From: Streptomyces sp. ACA25
GTDB lineage: Bacteria > Actinomycetota > Actinomycetes > Streptomycetales > Streptomycetaceae
Reading direction: 5' to 3'
Assembly: GCF_028200735.1 (NCBI RefSeq)
Contig: NZ_JAQKPV010000009.1
Location: forward strand, 124,001-188,000
Length of the DNA: 64,000 bases
Below the pieces are notes generated by a model. The model was not told the origin of the DNA. It searched no databases and saw only the letters and a list, made by a program, of their open reading frames with translations. A program made the translations under genes and the position numbers. Numbering within the stretch: the first letter of the stretch is position 1; each line of letters starts with the position of its first letter. Below are positions 36,220-45,774 of the stretch, piece after piece.

Positions 36220-37581
36220 TCACATGCCGGCGATCAGCTTCTCCACCCGCTCGTCCACCGACCGGAACGGGTCCTTGCACAGCACCGTCCGCTGGGCCTG
36301 GTCGTTGAGCTTGAGGTGGACCCAGTCGACGGTGAAGTCGCGGCGCTGTTCCTGCGCCCGGCGAATGAAATCGCCACGCAGCCTGGCGCGGGTGGTCTGC
36401 GGAGGGACGGACTTGCCCTGGAAGATCTTGAGATCGCTGCAGACACGCTGCGCCTGGCCCTTGCGTTCGAGCAGGTAGTAGAGGCCGCGACGGCGGTGGA
36501 TGTCGTGATAGGCCAGGTCTATCTGGGCAACCCTGGGGTTGGACATGGCCATGTTGTGCTTCGCCCGGTACCGCTCGATCAACTGGTACTTCATCACCCA
36601 GTCGATCTCGGTGTTGATCTTGTCGAGCTCCTGCTCCGCAATGGACTGCAGCGCCCGGCCCCAGAGCTCGAGGACCTGCTCGGTCAGGCCGGTGCGCATC
36701 CCCCGGCGCTCACAGAAGTCCAGGGCCTTCTCGTAGTACTCCTGCTGCACCTCCAGGGCGGAGGCCTCCCGGCCGGTGGCCAGACGTACTTTGCGCTGCC
36801 CCGTCATGTCATGGCTGACCTCACGGATGGCCCGGATCGGGTTCTCCAGGGTGAGGTCCCGCATCACGGTGCCGGCCTCGATCATGCGCAGCACCAGGTC
36901 GGTGGCGCCGACCTTCAGGAGCATGGTGGTCTCGGACATGTTGGAGTCGCCGACGATGACGTGGAGCCGTCGGTACCGCTCCGCGTCCGCGTGCGGTTCG
37001 TCCCTGGTGTTGATGATGGGCCGGGAGCGGGTGGTGGCCGAGCTGACCCCTTCCCAGATGTGCTCGGCCCGCTGACTCACACAGAACACCGCGCCACGGG
37101 GCGTCTGCAGCACCTTGCCGGCCCCGCAGATCAGCTGCCGGGTGACCAGGAAGGGGATCAGCACGTCGGCGAGCCGGGAGAACTCCCCGTGCCGCGCCAC
37201 CAGGTAGTTCTCATGGCAGCCGTAGGAGTTGCCGGCGGAGTCGGTGTTGTTCTTGAACAGATAGACATCGCCCGCGATGCCTTCCTCGTGCAGCCTTCGC
37301 TCCGCGTCGACGAGCAGCCCTTCCAGGATCCGCTCGCCCGCCTTGTCGTGGGTGATGAGCTCGATGACATCGTCACACTCCGGAGTCGCGTACTCCGGAT
37401 GCGAGCCGACGTCCAGATACAGCCGGGCGCCGTTCCGCAGGAACACGTTGCTGCTGCGGCCCCAGGAGACGACTCGGCGGAAGAGGTACCGCGCCACCTC
37501 GTCCGGAGACAGCCTGCGCTGTCCACGGAACGTGCAGGTGACGCCGTACTCGTTCTCCAGCCCGAAAATTCGGCGGTCCAT
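36220..37581 (-). CDS. pafA: Pup-protein ligase
   Basis: A 453-residue carboxylate-amine ligase that phosphorylates the C-terminal Glu of Pup and joins it to substrate lysines. The nucleotide/Mg motif FGLENEYGV (Glu9) and [13 protein letters not shown] (Asp57) match known active-site residues; [22 protein letters not shown] and [11 protein letters not shown] are further family blocks. Length is typical. ATG start at 37581. It is paralogous to Dop in this window. The 150-bp spacer to prcA may hold its own promoter. Confidence 0.97.
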   Translation of the reverse strand: MDRRIFGLENEYGVTCTFRGQRRLSPDEVARYLFRRVVSWGRSSNVFLRNGARLYLDVGSHPEYATPECDDVIELITHDKAGERILEGLLVDAERRLHEEGIAGDVYLFKNNTDSAGNSYGCHENYLVARHGEFSRLADVLIPFLVTRQLICGAGKVLQTPRGAVFCVSQRAEHIWEGVSSATTRSRPIINTRDEPHADAERYRRLHVIVGDSNMSETTMLLKVGATDLVLRMIEAGTVMRDLTLENPIRAIREVSHDMTGQRKVRLATGREASALEVQQEYYEKALDFCERRGMRTGLTEQVLELWGRALQSIAEQELDKINTEIDWVMKYQLIERYRAKHNMAMSNPRVAQIDLAYHDIHRRRGLYYLLERKGQAQRVCSDLKIFQGKSVPPQTTRARLRGDFIRRAQEQRRDFTVDWVHLKLNDQAQRTVLCKDPFRSVDERVEKLIAGM

Positions 37582-37731
37582 GAGTGAACATTACGCCTGG
37601 GAGGACCTTCTGAAACCGGCGGCGAGGCCCGCGTTTCGATCATTTTCGGACCGGCCCCCCGATTCGGACACACCGCGTGGAACGGTGAGCACACCCCGGG
37701 TGCCCGGCAGCTGCCCTCCAGCGCCGGGCTT

Positions 37732-38589
37732 CTACTCCGGGCGGTCGGGCTTCTCCGGCTGCTCCTTCTCCGGCCGCCCGCCGGACTTCGCCGACGGGCC
37801 GGGATCCGACGGGCCCTCGGAGCCGCCGCTCGTCTCCGCCGCTTCCTTGACGGACGGCTCGCCGTCACCGTCCGCGTCCGGAGCAGTGGTGCCGCCGTCG
37901 AGCAACCGGGACAGCTGCCCACCCAGGATGCGTTTGAACTTGCGCTTCTGGGGGCGCGTGCGGTCCAGCACCGCCACCTCGAGCTGGTCAGCGGTCAGCT
38001 CGCGCTCTCCGCCGTTGTTGTCCCGGGCGAGAGAGGCGACTGCCAGCTTGAGAGCCTGGGCCAGGGTGATGCCGTCCTCGTGACGCTCATCGAGGTAACT
38101 GCTGATCTGGTCGGAGCTGCCGCCCACCGCGACCGAGCCGTGTTCGTCAACGATCGAGCCATCGTGCGGAAGACGGTAGATCTGGTCGTCCTCGGGGGCA
38201 TCCCCGACCTCGGCGACGATGAGCTCGACCTCGTAGGGCTTCTCCGCCGCGCTGGAGAAGATCGTGCCCAGCGTCTGGGCATACACGTTGGCCAGGCCCC
38301 GGGCCGTGACGTCGTCCCGGTCGTAGGTGTAACCGCGCAGGTCGGCGTACCGGACCCCGCCGATCCGCAGGTTCTCGAACTCGTTGTACTTGCCCACGGC
38401 CGCGAAGGCGATGCGGTCGTAGATCTCGCTCACCTTGTGCAGCGCCCGGGACGGGTTCTCGGCCACGAACACGATGCCGTCGGCATACTGCAGCACCACG
38501 ACGCTGCGCCCCCGCGCGATGCCCTTCCGGGCATACTCCGCGCGGTCCGCCATCGCCTGCTGGGGTGACACATAGAACGGTGTCGTCAC
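37732..38589 (-). CDS. prcA: 20S proteasome alpha subunit
   Basis: A 285-residue alpha subunit forming the gating rings of the bacterial 20S proteasome. N-terminus [24 protein letters not shown] is the alpha signature; [15 protein letters not shown] and [13 protein letters not shown] follow. The C-terminal 50 residues are a charged Pro/Gly/Glu-rich tail absent from many homologues. GTG start. Follows prcB by 67 bp, in the same operon. Confidence 0.97.
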   Translation of the reverse strand: MTTPFYVSPQQAMADRAEYARKGIARGRSVVVLQYADGIVFVAENPSRALHKVSEIYDRIAFAAVGKYNEFENLRIGGVRYADLRGYTYDRDDVTARGLANVYAQTLGTIFSSAAEKPYEVELIVAEVGDAPEDDQIYRLPHDGSIVDEHGSVAVGGSSDQISSYLDERHEDGITLAQALKLAVASLARDNNGGERELTADQLEVAVLDRTRPQKRKFKRILGGQLSRLLDGGTTAPDADGDGEPSVKEAAETSGGSEGPSDPGPSAKSGGRPEKEQPEKPDRPE

Positions 38590-38656
38590 CGGCTGTCCGT
38601 CCCTTCCTGTCCGTTGTGGTCCGGGTATCCGCTATACCCGGACCGCTGTGCCGAGC

Positions 38657-39502
38657 CTAGTGAAGCGGGGCCTGCGGCCCGTTGGGCAACTGCAGGCGGC
38701 CGTCGAGCACCGTCCGGGCGATCCCGGAGACTTCCGACTCGGAGAGTCGCCGGTACCCCTCCTCGGTGATCACCGCGACGATGGGGTAGATCCGCCGCGC
38801 CACGTCCGGCCCTCCGGTGGCGGAGTCGTCGTCAGCCGCGTCGTAGAGGGCCTGCACGACCACGGTGGCGGTCTGCTCCTCCGTCAGATCCGAGCGGTGC
38901 AGCTTCTTCAGCGCGCCACGGGCGAACACCGAGCCGGAACCGACCGCGGTGAAGCCGTACTCCTCCGACCGGCCGCCCAGCACGTCGTAGGAGAAGATCC
39001 GGCCCGTCCCACGAACCAGGTCGTACCCGGCGAACAGCGGGACGACCGCCAGCCCCTGCATGGCCATGCCCAGGTTGCCGCGAATCATCGTGGACAGCCG
39101 GTTCGCCTTGCCCTCGAGGGAGAGCGTGGCGCCCTCGACCTTCTCGAAGTGCTCCAGCTCCAGCTGGAAGAGCTTGACCATCTCCACCGCGAGGCCCGCG
39201 GTGCCGGCGATCCCGACGGCCGAGTACTCGTCGGCCGGGAACACTTTCTCGATGTCCCGCTGCGCGATGATGTTGCCCATGGTGGCCCGCCGGTCACCCG
39301 CCAGCACCACACCTCCTGGGAAGGTGGCCGCGACGATCGTCGTGCCGTGCGGGGCCTCGACAGCCCCCTTCACCGGCGGCAGGGCCCGGTTGCCGGGGAG
39401 TTGCTCCGGCACGTGCGCGGTCAGGAAGTCCAGGAACGAGGCGGAGCCCGGGGTGAGGAAAGCAGCCGGGAGTCGCCCCTGGCCCTGGGAATTGGCTACC
39501 AC
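38657..39502 (-). CDS. prcB: 20S proteasome beta subunit
   Basis: A 281-residue beta subunit. A 53-residue propeptide ends AVEAPHG, and autocleavage would expose the catalytic Thr54 of [23 protein letters not shown] and [12 protein letters not shown] are further active-site blocks. PrcB and PrcA assemble into a four-ring protease that degrades ARC-delivered, pupylated proteins. ATG start. Preceded by a 254-bp structured spacer after pup. Confidence 0.97.
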   Translation of the reverse strand: MVANSQGQGRLPAAFLTPGSASFLDFLTAHVPEQLPGNRALPPVKGAVEAPHGTTIVAATFPGGVVLAGDRRATMGNIIAQRDIEKVFPADEYSAVGIAGTAGLAVEMVKLFQLELEHFEKVEGATLSLEGKANRLSTMIRGNLGMAMQGLAVVPLFAGYDLVRGTGRIFSYDVLGGRSEEYGFTAVGSGSVFARGALKKLHRSDLTEEQTATVVVQALYDAADDDSATGGPDVARRIYPIVAVITEEGYRRLSESEVSGIARTVLDGRLQLPNGPQAPLH

Positions 39503-39613
39503 AGATTTCCCTCCAGATGATGAGAACGGCCCGCTGGATCATGGCCGACCCGGTCCCCGGCAAGCCGTGGGCCGAAGCAGAGTACGTGACGGACCCTACC
39601 CGGCAGGCAGCGG

Positions 39614-39653
39614 TGATCCACCTACGGCCGGAGATGATCCACTTGCGGCCGGA
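39614..39653. repeat. Two 19-bp direct repeats, 21-bp period, upstream of prcB
   Basis: TGATCCACCTACGGCCGGA (39614-39632) and TGATCCACTTGCGGCCGGA (39635-39653) differ at two positions. They lie about 110-150 bp before prcB in the pup-prcB spacer. A two-turn period suits tandem protein binding on one DNA face; function unknown. Confidence 0.7.
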
Positions 39654-39661
39654 AAGGGACG

Positions 39662-39684
39662 GCGGGCCGGTGTCACCGGCCCGC
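39662..39684 (-). terminator. Hairpin between pup and prcB (terminator or attenuator)
   Basis: A 10-bp GC stem (39662-39671 with 39675-39684) and three-base loop, 73 bases after the pup stop and inside the proteasome operon. It could reduce read-through so that Pup is made in excess over the core protease. Confidence 0.55.
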
Positions 39685-39756
39685 GCGGCACCGGGAGGCC
39701 CCGCCGGCCGCACCGCTGCGGACTGCCCGGCGGGAACCCCCTGCGGAGCCCGGCGG

Positions 39757-39975
39757 CTACTCGCCGCCCTTCTGGACGAACCCCCGGACGAAGTCCTCGG
39801 CGTTGGCCTCCAGGACCTCGTCGATCTCGTCGAGGACGGAGTCCACGTCGTCGTTGAGCGCCTCCTGGCGCTCCTTGAGCTCCTCGGTGGCCTCGGCGTC
39901 CTCCGTCTGCTCCTCGACTTCCTCGGTGGTGCGCGACGCCTTCTGCTGGCCGCCGCCGGTGTCCTTGGTCGCCAT
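39757..39975 (-). CDS. pup: Prokaryotic ubiquitin-like protein Pup
   Basis: A 72-residue, acidic, intrinsically disordered protein tag. N-terminus MATKDTGGGQQK, helical ARC-binding middle (ELKERQEALNDDVDSVLDEIDEVL), and C-terminus VRGFVQKGGE. It ends in Glu rather than Gln, so it is ligation-ready without Dop deamidation. ATG at 39975 gives the standard start; three extra upstream codons are open. Between dop and prcB. Confidence 0.98.
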   Translation of the reverse strand: MATKDTGGGQQKASRTTEEVEEQTEDAEATEELKERQEALNDDVDSVLDEIDEVLEANAEDFVRGFVQKGGE

Positions 39976-40095
39976 GTACCTCACCCCGCACAGTTCGGTG
40001 TACAGAATCAGACCCTACTAGCAGGGGCTGACATCGGCCCTTCCGTTTCTCCCACGTTCCGGAGTCACCTCGATCATTCCCTGATCCTGGGGGAA

Positions 40096-41607
40096 TCAGC
40101 CTCCCGAGAGAGCCCGGAGAAGATCTTCCGCCGACTCGCACCGGTCGAGCAGATCCTTGACGTGCTCACGTGTACCGCGCAGCGGATCCATGGTCGGAAC
40201 CCGCTGCAGGGAGTCGCGGCCAGGGAGGTCGAAGATCACGGAGTCCCAGGACGCGGCGGCGACATCGTCCGCGTACCGCTCCAGGCAGCGGCCCCGGAAA
40301 TATGCCCGGGTGTCCTCCGGAGGGCTGCTCCGTGCCCGGCGGACATCTTCCTCGTCCAGCAGCCGGGTCATGCTTCCGCGGGCCACGAGACGGTTGTACA
40401 GGCCTTTCTCCGGCCGCACGTCGGCGTACTGCAGGTCCACCAGGTGGAGCCGGGCAGCATCCCAGCCGAGACCGTCACGCCTGCGGTAGCCCTCCATCAG
40501 CTCCCGTTTGGCCACCCAGTCGAGCTCCCCCGACAGACTCGCGGGGTCGGTCTCCAGCCGGCCGAGCACGTCCTCCCAGCGGGCAAGGACATCGGTGGTC
40601 TGGGCGTCGGCGTCGGCGCCCCAGCGCTCCTCCACGTACTTGCGCGCCAGCTCGCAGTACTCCATCTGCAACTGCACCGCGGTGAGCGTGCGACCGCTGC
40701 GCAGGGTGATCAGCTCACTCAGCGTGGCGTCGTGACTGACCCTGTGCAGGGTGCGCACCGGCTGGTCCACCGCCAGGTCCACCGCGATGAAGCCGTCCTC
40801 GATCATCGACAGGACCAGGGCGGTGGTGCCGAGCTTGAGGTAGGTGGAGATCTCCGAGAGATTCGCGTCGCCGATGATCACATGCAACCTGCGGTATTTC
40901 TCGGCATCCGAGTGCGGCTCGTCGCGGGTGTTGATGATCGGTCGCTTGAGGGTCGTCTCCAGACCGACCTCGACCTCGAAATAGTCCGCGCGCTGGCTGA
41001 TCTGGAACCCGTGCTCGCTGCCGTCCTGCCCGATTCCGACCCGGCCTGCCCCGCAGACGACCTGACGGGAGACGAAGAACGGGGTCAGATGGCGCACGAT
41101 CTCGGAGAACGGCGTCTCCCGCTTCATCAGGTAGTTCTCGTGCGTGCCGTAGGAGGCGCCCTTGTTGTCGGTGTTGTTCTTGTAAAGGTGGATGGGGTGG
41201 GTGCCGGGGACCTGTGCGGCGCGCCGGGCGGCCTCGGCCATGATCCGCTCACCCGCCTTGTCCCACCGCAGCGCGTCCATCGGGTTGGTGGTCTCGGGTG
41301 CGCTGTACTCCGGGTGCGCATGGTCGACGTAGAGCCGCGCACCATTGGTCAGGATGACGTTGGCCAGCCCGATGTCCTCGTCGGTGAGCTGGCTGGCGTC
41401 GGCTCCCTCCCGGGCGAGGTCGAATCCGCGGGCGTCCCGCAGCGGGTTCTCCTCCTCGAAGTCCCAGCGGGCCCGCCTGGCCCGCTGCATCGCGGCCGCG
41501 TAGGCGTTCACGACCTGGGACGAGGTGAGCATGGCGTTGGCGTTCGGATGGCCGGGCACGGAGACGCCGTATTCCGTCTCGATGCCCATCACTCGCCGTA
41601 CAGTCAT
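40096..41607 (-). CDS. dop: Depupylase/Pup deamidase Dop
   Basis: A 503-residue PafA paralogue that removes Pup from substrates. [18 protein letters not shown] carries the nucleotide/Mg Glu, and [14 protein letters not shown] the catalytic Asp. [19 protein letters not shown] and [11 protein letters not shown] are other shared blocks. It is longer than PafA through the Dop-specific N-terminal loop region. Because Pup here already ends in Glu, its main job should be depupylation. ATG at 41607 matches the family start, with AAGGAGG upstream. Confidence 0.96.
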   Translation of the reverse strand: MTVRRVMGIETEYGVSVPGHPNANAMLTSSQVVNAYAAAMQRARRARWDFEEENPLRDARGFDLAREGADASQLTDEDIGLANVILTNGARLYVDHAHPEYSAPETTNPMDALRWDKAGERIMAEAARRAAQVPGTHPIHLYKNNTDNKGASYGTHENYLMKRETPFSEIVRHLTPFFVSRQVVCGAGRVGIGQDGSEHGFQISQRADYFEVEVGLETTLKRPIINTRDEPHSDAEKYRRLHVIIGDANLSEISTYLKLGTTALVLSMIEDGFIAVDLAVDQPVRTLHRVSHDATLSELITLRSGRTLTAVQLQMEYCELARKYVEERWGADADAQTTDVLARWEDVLGRLETDPASLSGELDWVAKRELMEGYRRRDGLGWDAARLHLVDLQYADVRPEKGLYNRLVARGSMTRLLDEEDVRRARSSPPEDTRAYFRGRCLERYADDVAAASWDSVIFDLPGRDSLQRVPTMDPLRGTREHVKDLLDRCESAEDLLRALSGG

Positions 41608-41723
41608 GCGGCCCTCCTTGCCCGGCAGCGCTCCCTTGTCGGCCGGCTGTGCCCTCGAGCCTAAGCGGCACGGGCTGCGACAGGCAGCGCGCTGCGGGTT
41701 TCCTGTGGACGGTTCGGGAGTGC

Positions 41724-41766
41724 GTCCGGCTGCGGAGCCCGCCCTTCGCGTGCTCCGCAGCCGGAC
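41724..41766 (-). terminator. Terminator downstream of arc
   Basis: A perfect 15-bp stem (41724-41738 with 41752-41766) and 13-base loop, ten bases after the arc stop. It implies that dop and the genes below it use a second promoter or partial read-through. Confidence 0.8.
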
Positions 41767-41775
41767 CTTTCGCAC

Positions 41776-43542
41776 TTACAGGTACTGACCGGTGTTCGCC
41801 ACGGTATCGATCGACCGACCGGTGTCGGCGCCCTGCTTGCCGGTGACGAGCGTCCGGATGAAGACGATCCGCTCGCCCTTCTTCCCGGAGATGCGTGCCC
41901 AGTCGTCGGGGTTGGTGGTGTTCGGCAGGTCCTCGTTCTCCTTGAACTCATCGACACAGGCGGCGAGCAGGTGGGCGACCCGCAGCCCTTTCTGGTTCTG
42001 GTCGAGGAAGGCCTTGATGGCCATCTTCTTCGCCCGGTCGACGATGTTCTGGATCATGGCTCCGGAGTTGAAGTCCTTGAAGTACAGGACCTCCTTGTCA
42101 CCATTGGCATAGGTGACCTCCAGGAAGCGGTTCTCCTCGCTCTCGGCGTACATCTGCTCGACGACGGACTGGATCATCCCGCCGACCGCGGCCTCCCGGC
42201 TCCCCTGGTGCTCCGACAGGTCATCGGCGTGCAGCGGGAGCCTGGGGGTGAGGTACTTGGAGAAGATGTCCTTTGCCGCCTCGGCGTCCGGACGCTCGAT
42301 CTTGATCTTCACGTCGAGCCGGCCCGGCCGCAGGATCGCCGGGTCGATCATGTCCTCGCGGTTCGAGGCGCCGATGACGATGACGTTCTCCAGGCCCTCC
42401 ACGCCGTCGATCTCGGAAAGCAGCTGCGGAACGATGGTGTTCTCCACGTCCGAGCTGACGCCCGAGCCGCGGGTACGGAAGAGGGAGTCCATCTCGTCGA
42501 AGAAGACGATGACCGGAGTGCCCTCGCTCGCCTTCTCCCTGGCCCGCTGGAAGACCAGGCGGATGTGCCGCTCAGTCTCGCCGACGTACTTGTTGAGCAG
42601 CTCCGGACCCTTGATATTGAGGAAGAAGCTCTTGCCCGCCGGCTTGCCGGTGACCTCCGCCACCTTCTTCGCCAGGGAGTTGGCGACGGCCTTGGCAATC
42701 AGTGTCTTGCCGCAGCCGGGCGGCCCGTAGAGCAGGACGCCCTTGGGCGGACGCAGCTCGTGCTCCTTGAAGAGATCGGGGTGCAGATAGGGGAGCTCGA
42801 CGGCGTCACGGATCAGCTCGATCTGCCCACCGAGGCCGCCGATCCGGGTGTAGTCGATGTCGGGGACCTCTTCGAGGACGAGCTCCTCGACCTCGCTCTT
42901 GGGGATGACCTCATAGACGTAACCGGACCGGGGTTCCAGGAGCAGAGCGTCACCGGCGCGCAGCGTGGCGTCCATGAGCGGCTCGGCGAGCCGCACCACC
43001 CGCTCCTCGTCGGTGTGCCCGACCACCAGGGCACGGTCGCCGTCCTCCAGGATTTCCTTGAGGGTGACGATCTCGCCGGCACTCTCGAACTCCATGGCCT
43101 GGACGACGTTCAGCGCTTCGTTGAGGAGCACCTCCTGGCCGCGCCGGAGCTCCTCCGTCTCGATACCTGGACTGACATTGACCCGGAGTTTGCGGCCTCC
43201 GGTGAAGATGTCCGCCGTGCCGTCGTCGTTGGCGTGCAGGAAGACACCGAAGCCGGCCGGCGGCTGGGCGAGCCGGTCGACTTCCTCCTTGAGGGCCACG
43301 ATCTGGTCCCGGGCCTCGCGGAGGGTTCCGGCGAGCCGCTCGTTCTGTGCGGAGACACCGGCCAGATTGGTCTGCAGCTCGACGATCCGCTCCTCGAGGA
43401 TCCGAGTGTGCCGCGGAGAGTCCGCCAGCTTTCGGCGCAGGGCGGTGATCTCCTGCTCAAGTTCAGCAACCTGCCGGGCCGGGTCGTCGGACCCCCGACC
43501 GGGTCGGATGCCGCGGTTCATGTCGTCATCGTGGGATGCCAC
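41776..43542 (-). CDS. arc: Proteasomal AAA+ ATPase ARC (Mpa)
   Basis: A 588-residue hexameric unfoldase that recognises Pup and threads substrates into the 20S core. An N-terminal coiled coil (about 20-90, [15 protein letters not shown]) binds Pup. OB domains follow, then the AAA domain with Walker A GPPGCGKT, Walker [11 protein letters not shown] and second-region [18 protein letters not shown]. The C-terminus TGQYL is the penultimate-Tyr gate-opening motif. GTG at 43542 with GGAGGAGG upstream gives [11 protein letters not shown] as in relatives. First gene of the leftward proteasome cluster, divergent from the ferredoxin gene. Confidence 0.97.
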   Translation of the reverse strand: MASHDDDMNRGIRPGRGSDDPARQVAELEQEITALRRKLADSPRHTRILEERIVELQTNLAGVSAQNERLAGTLREARDQIVALKEEVDRLAQPPAGFGVFLHANDDGTADIFTGGRKLRVNVSPGIETEELRRGQEVLLNEALNVVQAMEFESAGEIVTLKEILEDGDRALVVGHTDEERVVRLAEPLMDATLRAGDALLLEPRSGYVYEVIPKSEVEELVLEEVPDIDYTRIGGLGGQIELIRDAVELPYLHPDLFKEHELRPPKGVLLYGPPGCGKTLIAKAVANSLAKKVAEVTGKPAGKSFFLNIKGPELLNKYVGETERHIRLVFQRAREKASEGTPVIVFFDEMDSLFRTRGSGVSSDVENTIVPQLLSEIDGVEGLENVIVIGASNREDMIDPAILRPGRLDVKIKIERPDAEAAKDIFSKYLTPRLPLHADDLSEHQGSREAAVGGMIQSVVEQMYAESEENRFLEVTYANGDKEVLYFKDFNSGAMIQNIVDRAKKMAIKAFLDQNQKGLRVAHLLAACVDEFKENEDLPNTTNPDDWARISGKKGERIVFIRTLVTGKQGADTGRSIDTVANTGQYL

Positions 43543-43786
43543 GGTCCTCACCTCCTCCAAGGGGAGCTGGACGCTTCCAGACCCTACCTGGAGCGATGTC
43601 CTTCGAAACCCCTAGATCAACAATGACTGTCAGGCTGTGTCCGATCTTCACCCTTGCGCACTCCCTCCGCCAGGGGAATACCCACCCAGCGGCATCGGAA
43701 AGCTGTCGGTTGTATGGTCGTAAGCGGTCAACACCCGTCGGGTATGGCTCTCTTTGGAAGCGTACGCAAGAGGAACGGCAGGCAGG

Positions 43787-44098
43787 ATGACCGTGCAGGA
43801 CAAAGCCCCCGAAGATCTCGAGGTCTGGATCGATCAGGATCTGTGTACCGGTGACGGGATCTGCGCCCAGTACGCCCCGGAGGTCTTCGAGCTCGATATC
43901 GACGGGCTGGCCTACGTGAAGCCGCCCGTCCCGGCCGGCGAGGAAGCGGATCTGCTGACCGCGCCGGGCGCCGCTGCCCCTGTTCCGCTGCCCCTGCTGC
44001 GCGACGTCGCGGCGTCCGCCAAGGAGTGCCCGGGCGACTGCATCCATGTGCGCCGCGTCTCGGACGGGGCGGAGGTCTACGGCCCGGACGCCGAGTGA
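43787..44098 (+). CDS. Ferredoxin (3Fe-4S/4Fe-4S type)
   Basis: A 103-residue small ferredoxin. The N-terminal cluster motif is VWIDQDLCTGDGICAQYAPEVFE and the C-terminal one is AKECPGDCIHV. It has four cysteines rather than the seven to nine of two-cluster forms, so a single cluster is expected. Partner oxidoreductase (a P450 or other) is unknown. ATG at 43787 follows GGCAGG and aligns the start with family members. Divergent from arc across about 245 bp. Confidence 0.9.
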   Translation: MTVQDKAPEDLEVWIDQDLCTGDGICAQYAPEVFELDIDGLAYVKPPVPAGEEADLLTAPGAAAPVPLPLLRDVAASAKECPGDCIHVRRVSDGAEVYGPDAE

Positions 44099-44126
44099 CC
44101 GCGGACGCCGGTTGCCGGGTCCGCGG
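44099..44126. terminator. Possible bidirectional terminator
   Basis: CCGCGGAC (44099-44106) pairs with GTCCGCGG (44119-44126), a 12-base loop between. It begins one base after the ferredoxin stop and sits before the convergent secreted-protein stop at 44139. Confidence 0.5.
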
Positions 44127-44138
44127 GCCGGCCGCGGT

Positions 44139-44756
44139 TCAGGCGTCAGCCGTGGTCATGGGAGTGGCCTGGGTGCGGACCAGCCCGCCGTTCTCCCAGT
44201 GCCAGCTCGCCCGCCCTTCCTGGTCGGGGCAGCAGCGGGGCACCTCCGGTGAGGAGTAGCCGAGCAATACGACCGAAACGCTGCCGTTCTCCACGGTGAG
44301 CTGCTGGACAGTCATGCCGTCCTCAGGGTCGACCAGAACCTCCGCCACCCGCGGCGGCCCTTCGCCGGCCGGCGGGCCGGTGAGCACGTAGAGCCCGCTG
44401 GGCGGGGTGCCCGTTCCGGTGTCGCAGCGGACGGCCGCGAACGTCTCCGGGCGGCCGTCCCCGTCGAGATCCCCCACCGCCCGGTCGGTCACCGCGATAC
44501 CGTCCGGGCAGTCCAGCGGATAGGCGGCGGCCTCCGGGTTCGGGCCGCCGGAGGCGGCGGCCGGGCTGGCCGTGGCATCAGGGGGCTGGACCAGGGCCGC
44601 ACCGCCGGCCACGACGGCCAGGGCGGCAGCAGTGACTATCCAGTGCACCGCTCGGGTGGGGGTGGGCGCGAGGTCGGGGCCTGCCGTGGGCTGCACGCGA
44701 GAGTTCTCCTGTGAGAGCCGGCGAAGCGGGGATGGCCGCATCGTGTCATATCTCAC
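44139..44756 (-). CDS. Secreted or membrane-anchored protein with calcium-binding-like motif
   Basis: A 205-residue protein of unrecognised family. A 35-residue cytoplasmic segment precedes a transmembrane or signal helix (VHWIVTAAALAVVAGGAALV). The exported part has DLDGDGRPETFAAV, a Ca-binding DxDGDG loop of the FG-GAP/VCBS kind, and several cysteines (LDCPDG, VRCDTG, PRCCPDQ) likely to form disulphides. Starts at 44756 (ATG) or 44741 are both possible. Its position beside trmI and arc appears conserved in streptomycetes from memory; function unknown. Confidence 0.75.
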   Translation of the reverse strand: MRYDTMRPSPLRRLSQENSRVQPTAGPDLAPTPTRAVHWIVTAAALAVVAGGAALVQPPDATASPAAASGGPNPEAAAYPLDCPDGIAVTDRAVGDLDGDGRPETFAAVRCDTGTGTPPSGLYVLTGPPAGEGPPRVAEVLVDPEDGMTVQQLTVENGSVSVVLLGYSSPEVPRCCPDQEGRASWHWENGGLVRTQATPMTTADA

Positions 44757-44826
44757 AACCGGGGAGAACGGCCGGGTCCCCTGCGCAGCGGAACCCGGCC
44801 GGTCTTCTCGTTACGGGGGCGGGCGG

Positions 44827-45726
44827 TCAGCCGCGCCCGCTGCCCGATCCCGGCCCGGTGTAGTCGTCGCCGTACGCCCCGGGGGCGGGGCGGCGGCGAC
44901 GCAGGGGCGGTTCCACTCCATCCGCCAGGCGCCGGGCGGTGAGCAGGAAGCCGGTGTGACCGATCATCCGGTGGTCCGGGCGCACTGCAAGCCCTTCAAC
45001 GTGCCAGGTCCGGACCATGGTCTCCCATGCCGTCGGCTCGGTGAAGGTGCCGTGCTCCCGGATCGTCTCCACCGTGCGGGCGAGCTGGGTCGTGGTGGCC
45101 ACGTAGGCGCACACCATCCCGCCGGGGACGAGGGCCTTGGAAACGGCGTCCAGGCACTCCCAGGGGGCCAGCATGTCCAGGATGACGCGGTCGACGTCAG
45201 GGTCGCTGAGATTGTCCTGCAGGTCACCCACGGTGAGCTGCCAGGCGGGGTGAGGGCTGCCGAAGTATCGCTCGACATTGGACCGGGCGATGTCGGCGAA
45301 GTCTGCGCGCCGCTCGTAGGAGTGCAGCATCCCCTGTTCGCCGATGGCCCTCAGCAGGAAGGTGCTCAGCGAGCCGGAGCCGACTCCTGCCTCGACGACA
45401 CGGGCGCCGGGGAAGATGTCGGCCATGGCGAGGATCTGCCCCGCGTCCTTGGGGTAGACGACGGCAGCGCCACGGGGCATGGAAAGGACGTAGTCGGGGA
45501 GCAGGGGGCGCAGCGCGAGGTAAGCGACGTTTCCGGTGGTACGGACGACGGTTCCTTCAGGGGCACCGATCAGCTCGTCGTGCGGGAAGGCACCCTTGTG
45601 GGTGTGAAAGCTCTTCCCGGCTTCGAGCGTGAAGGTGTAGTGGCGGCCCTTCGGGTCGGTGAGCTGAACCTGGTCCCCGACCTGGAAGGGCCCGCGGCGG
45701 CGCGCGGCACCGGTCGGTTCGGACAT
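44827..45726 (-). CDS. trmI: tRNA (adenine-58-N1)-methyltransferase TrmI
   Basis: A 299-residue AdoMet enzyme methylating A58 in the tRNA T-loop. N-terminal FQVGDQVQLTDPKGRHYTF domain, AdoMet motif I VVEAGVGSGSLSTFLLRA, VILDMLAPWECLD (motif IV region) and a C-terminal SPT/Arg-rich tail. Length and order fit actinobacterial TrmI. ATG start; 48 bp after the site-2 protease gene stop, so probably part of one transcript. Confidence 0.94.
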   Translation of the reverse strand: MSEPTGAARRRGPFQVGDQVQLTDPKGRHYTFTLEAGKSFHTHKGAFPHDELIGAPEGTVVRTTGNVAYLALRPLLPDYVLSMPRGAAVVYPKDAGQILAMADIFPGARVVEAGVGSGSLSTFLLRAIGEQGMLHSYERRADFADIARSNVERYFGSPHPAWQLTVGDLQDNLSDPDVDRVILDMLAPWECLDAVSKALVPGGMVCAYVATTTQLARTVETIREHGTFTEPTAWETMVRTWHVEGLAVRPDHRMIGHTGFLLTARRLADGVEPPLRRRRPAPGAYGDDYTGPGSGSGRG

Positions 45727-45774
45727 GTGCGCCAGCGTAGTCCAGCAGACACGTCGGACCGTAATCGAGGCGGC

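Noticed and set aside
39294..39713. Small minus-strand frame in the pup-prcB spacer encoding a repeated SGRKWII/SGRRWIT segment
   Set aside because: It runs into prcB in another frame, has no Shine-Dalgarno and no recognisable family; the repeat is better treated as a DNA feature.
39976..40095. SigR-type promoter upstream of pup
   Set aside because: A GGGAAT hexamer is present on the minus strand, but no GTT -10 element is found at 18-19 bp spacing.
39517..41664. A 715-codon plus-strand open frame across pup and dop
   Set aside because: It lies antisense to pup and dop, which have clear homology, and its composition is that of a codon-bias shadow.
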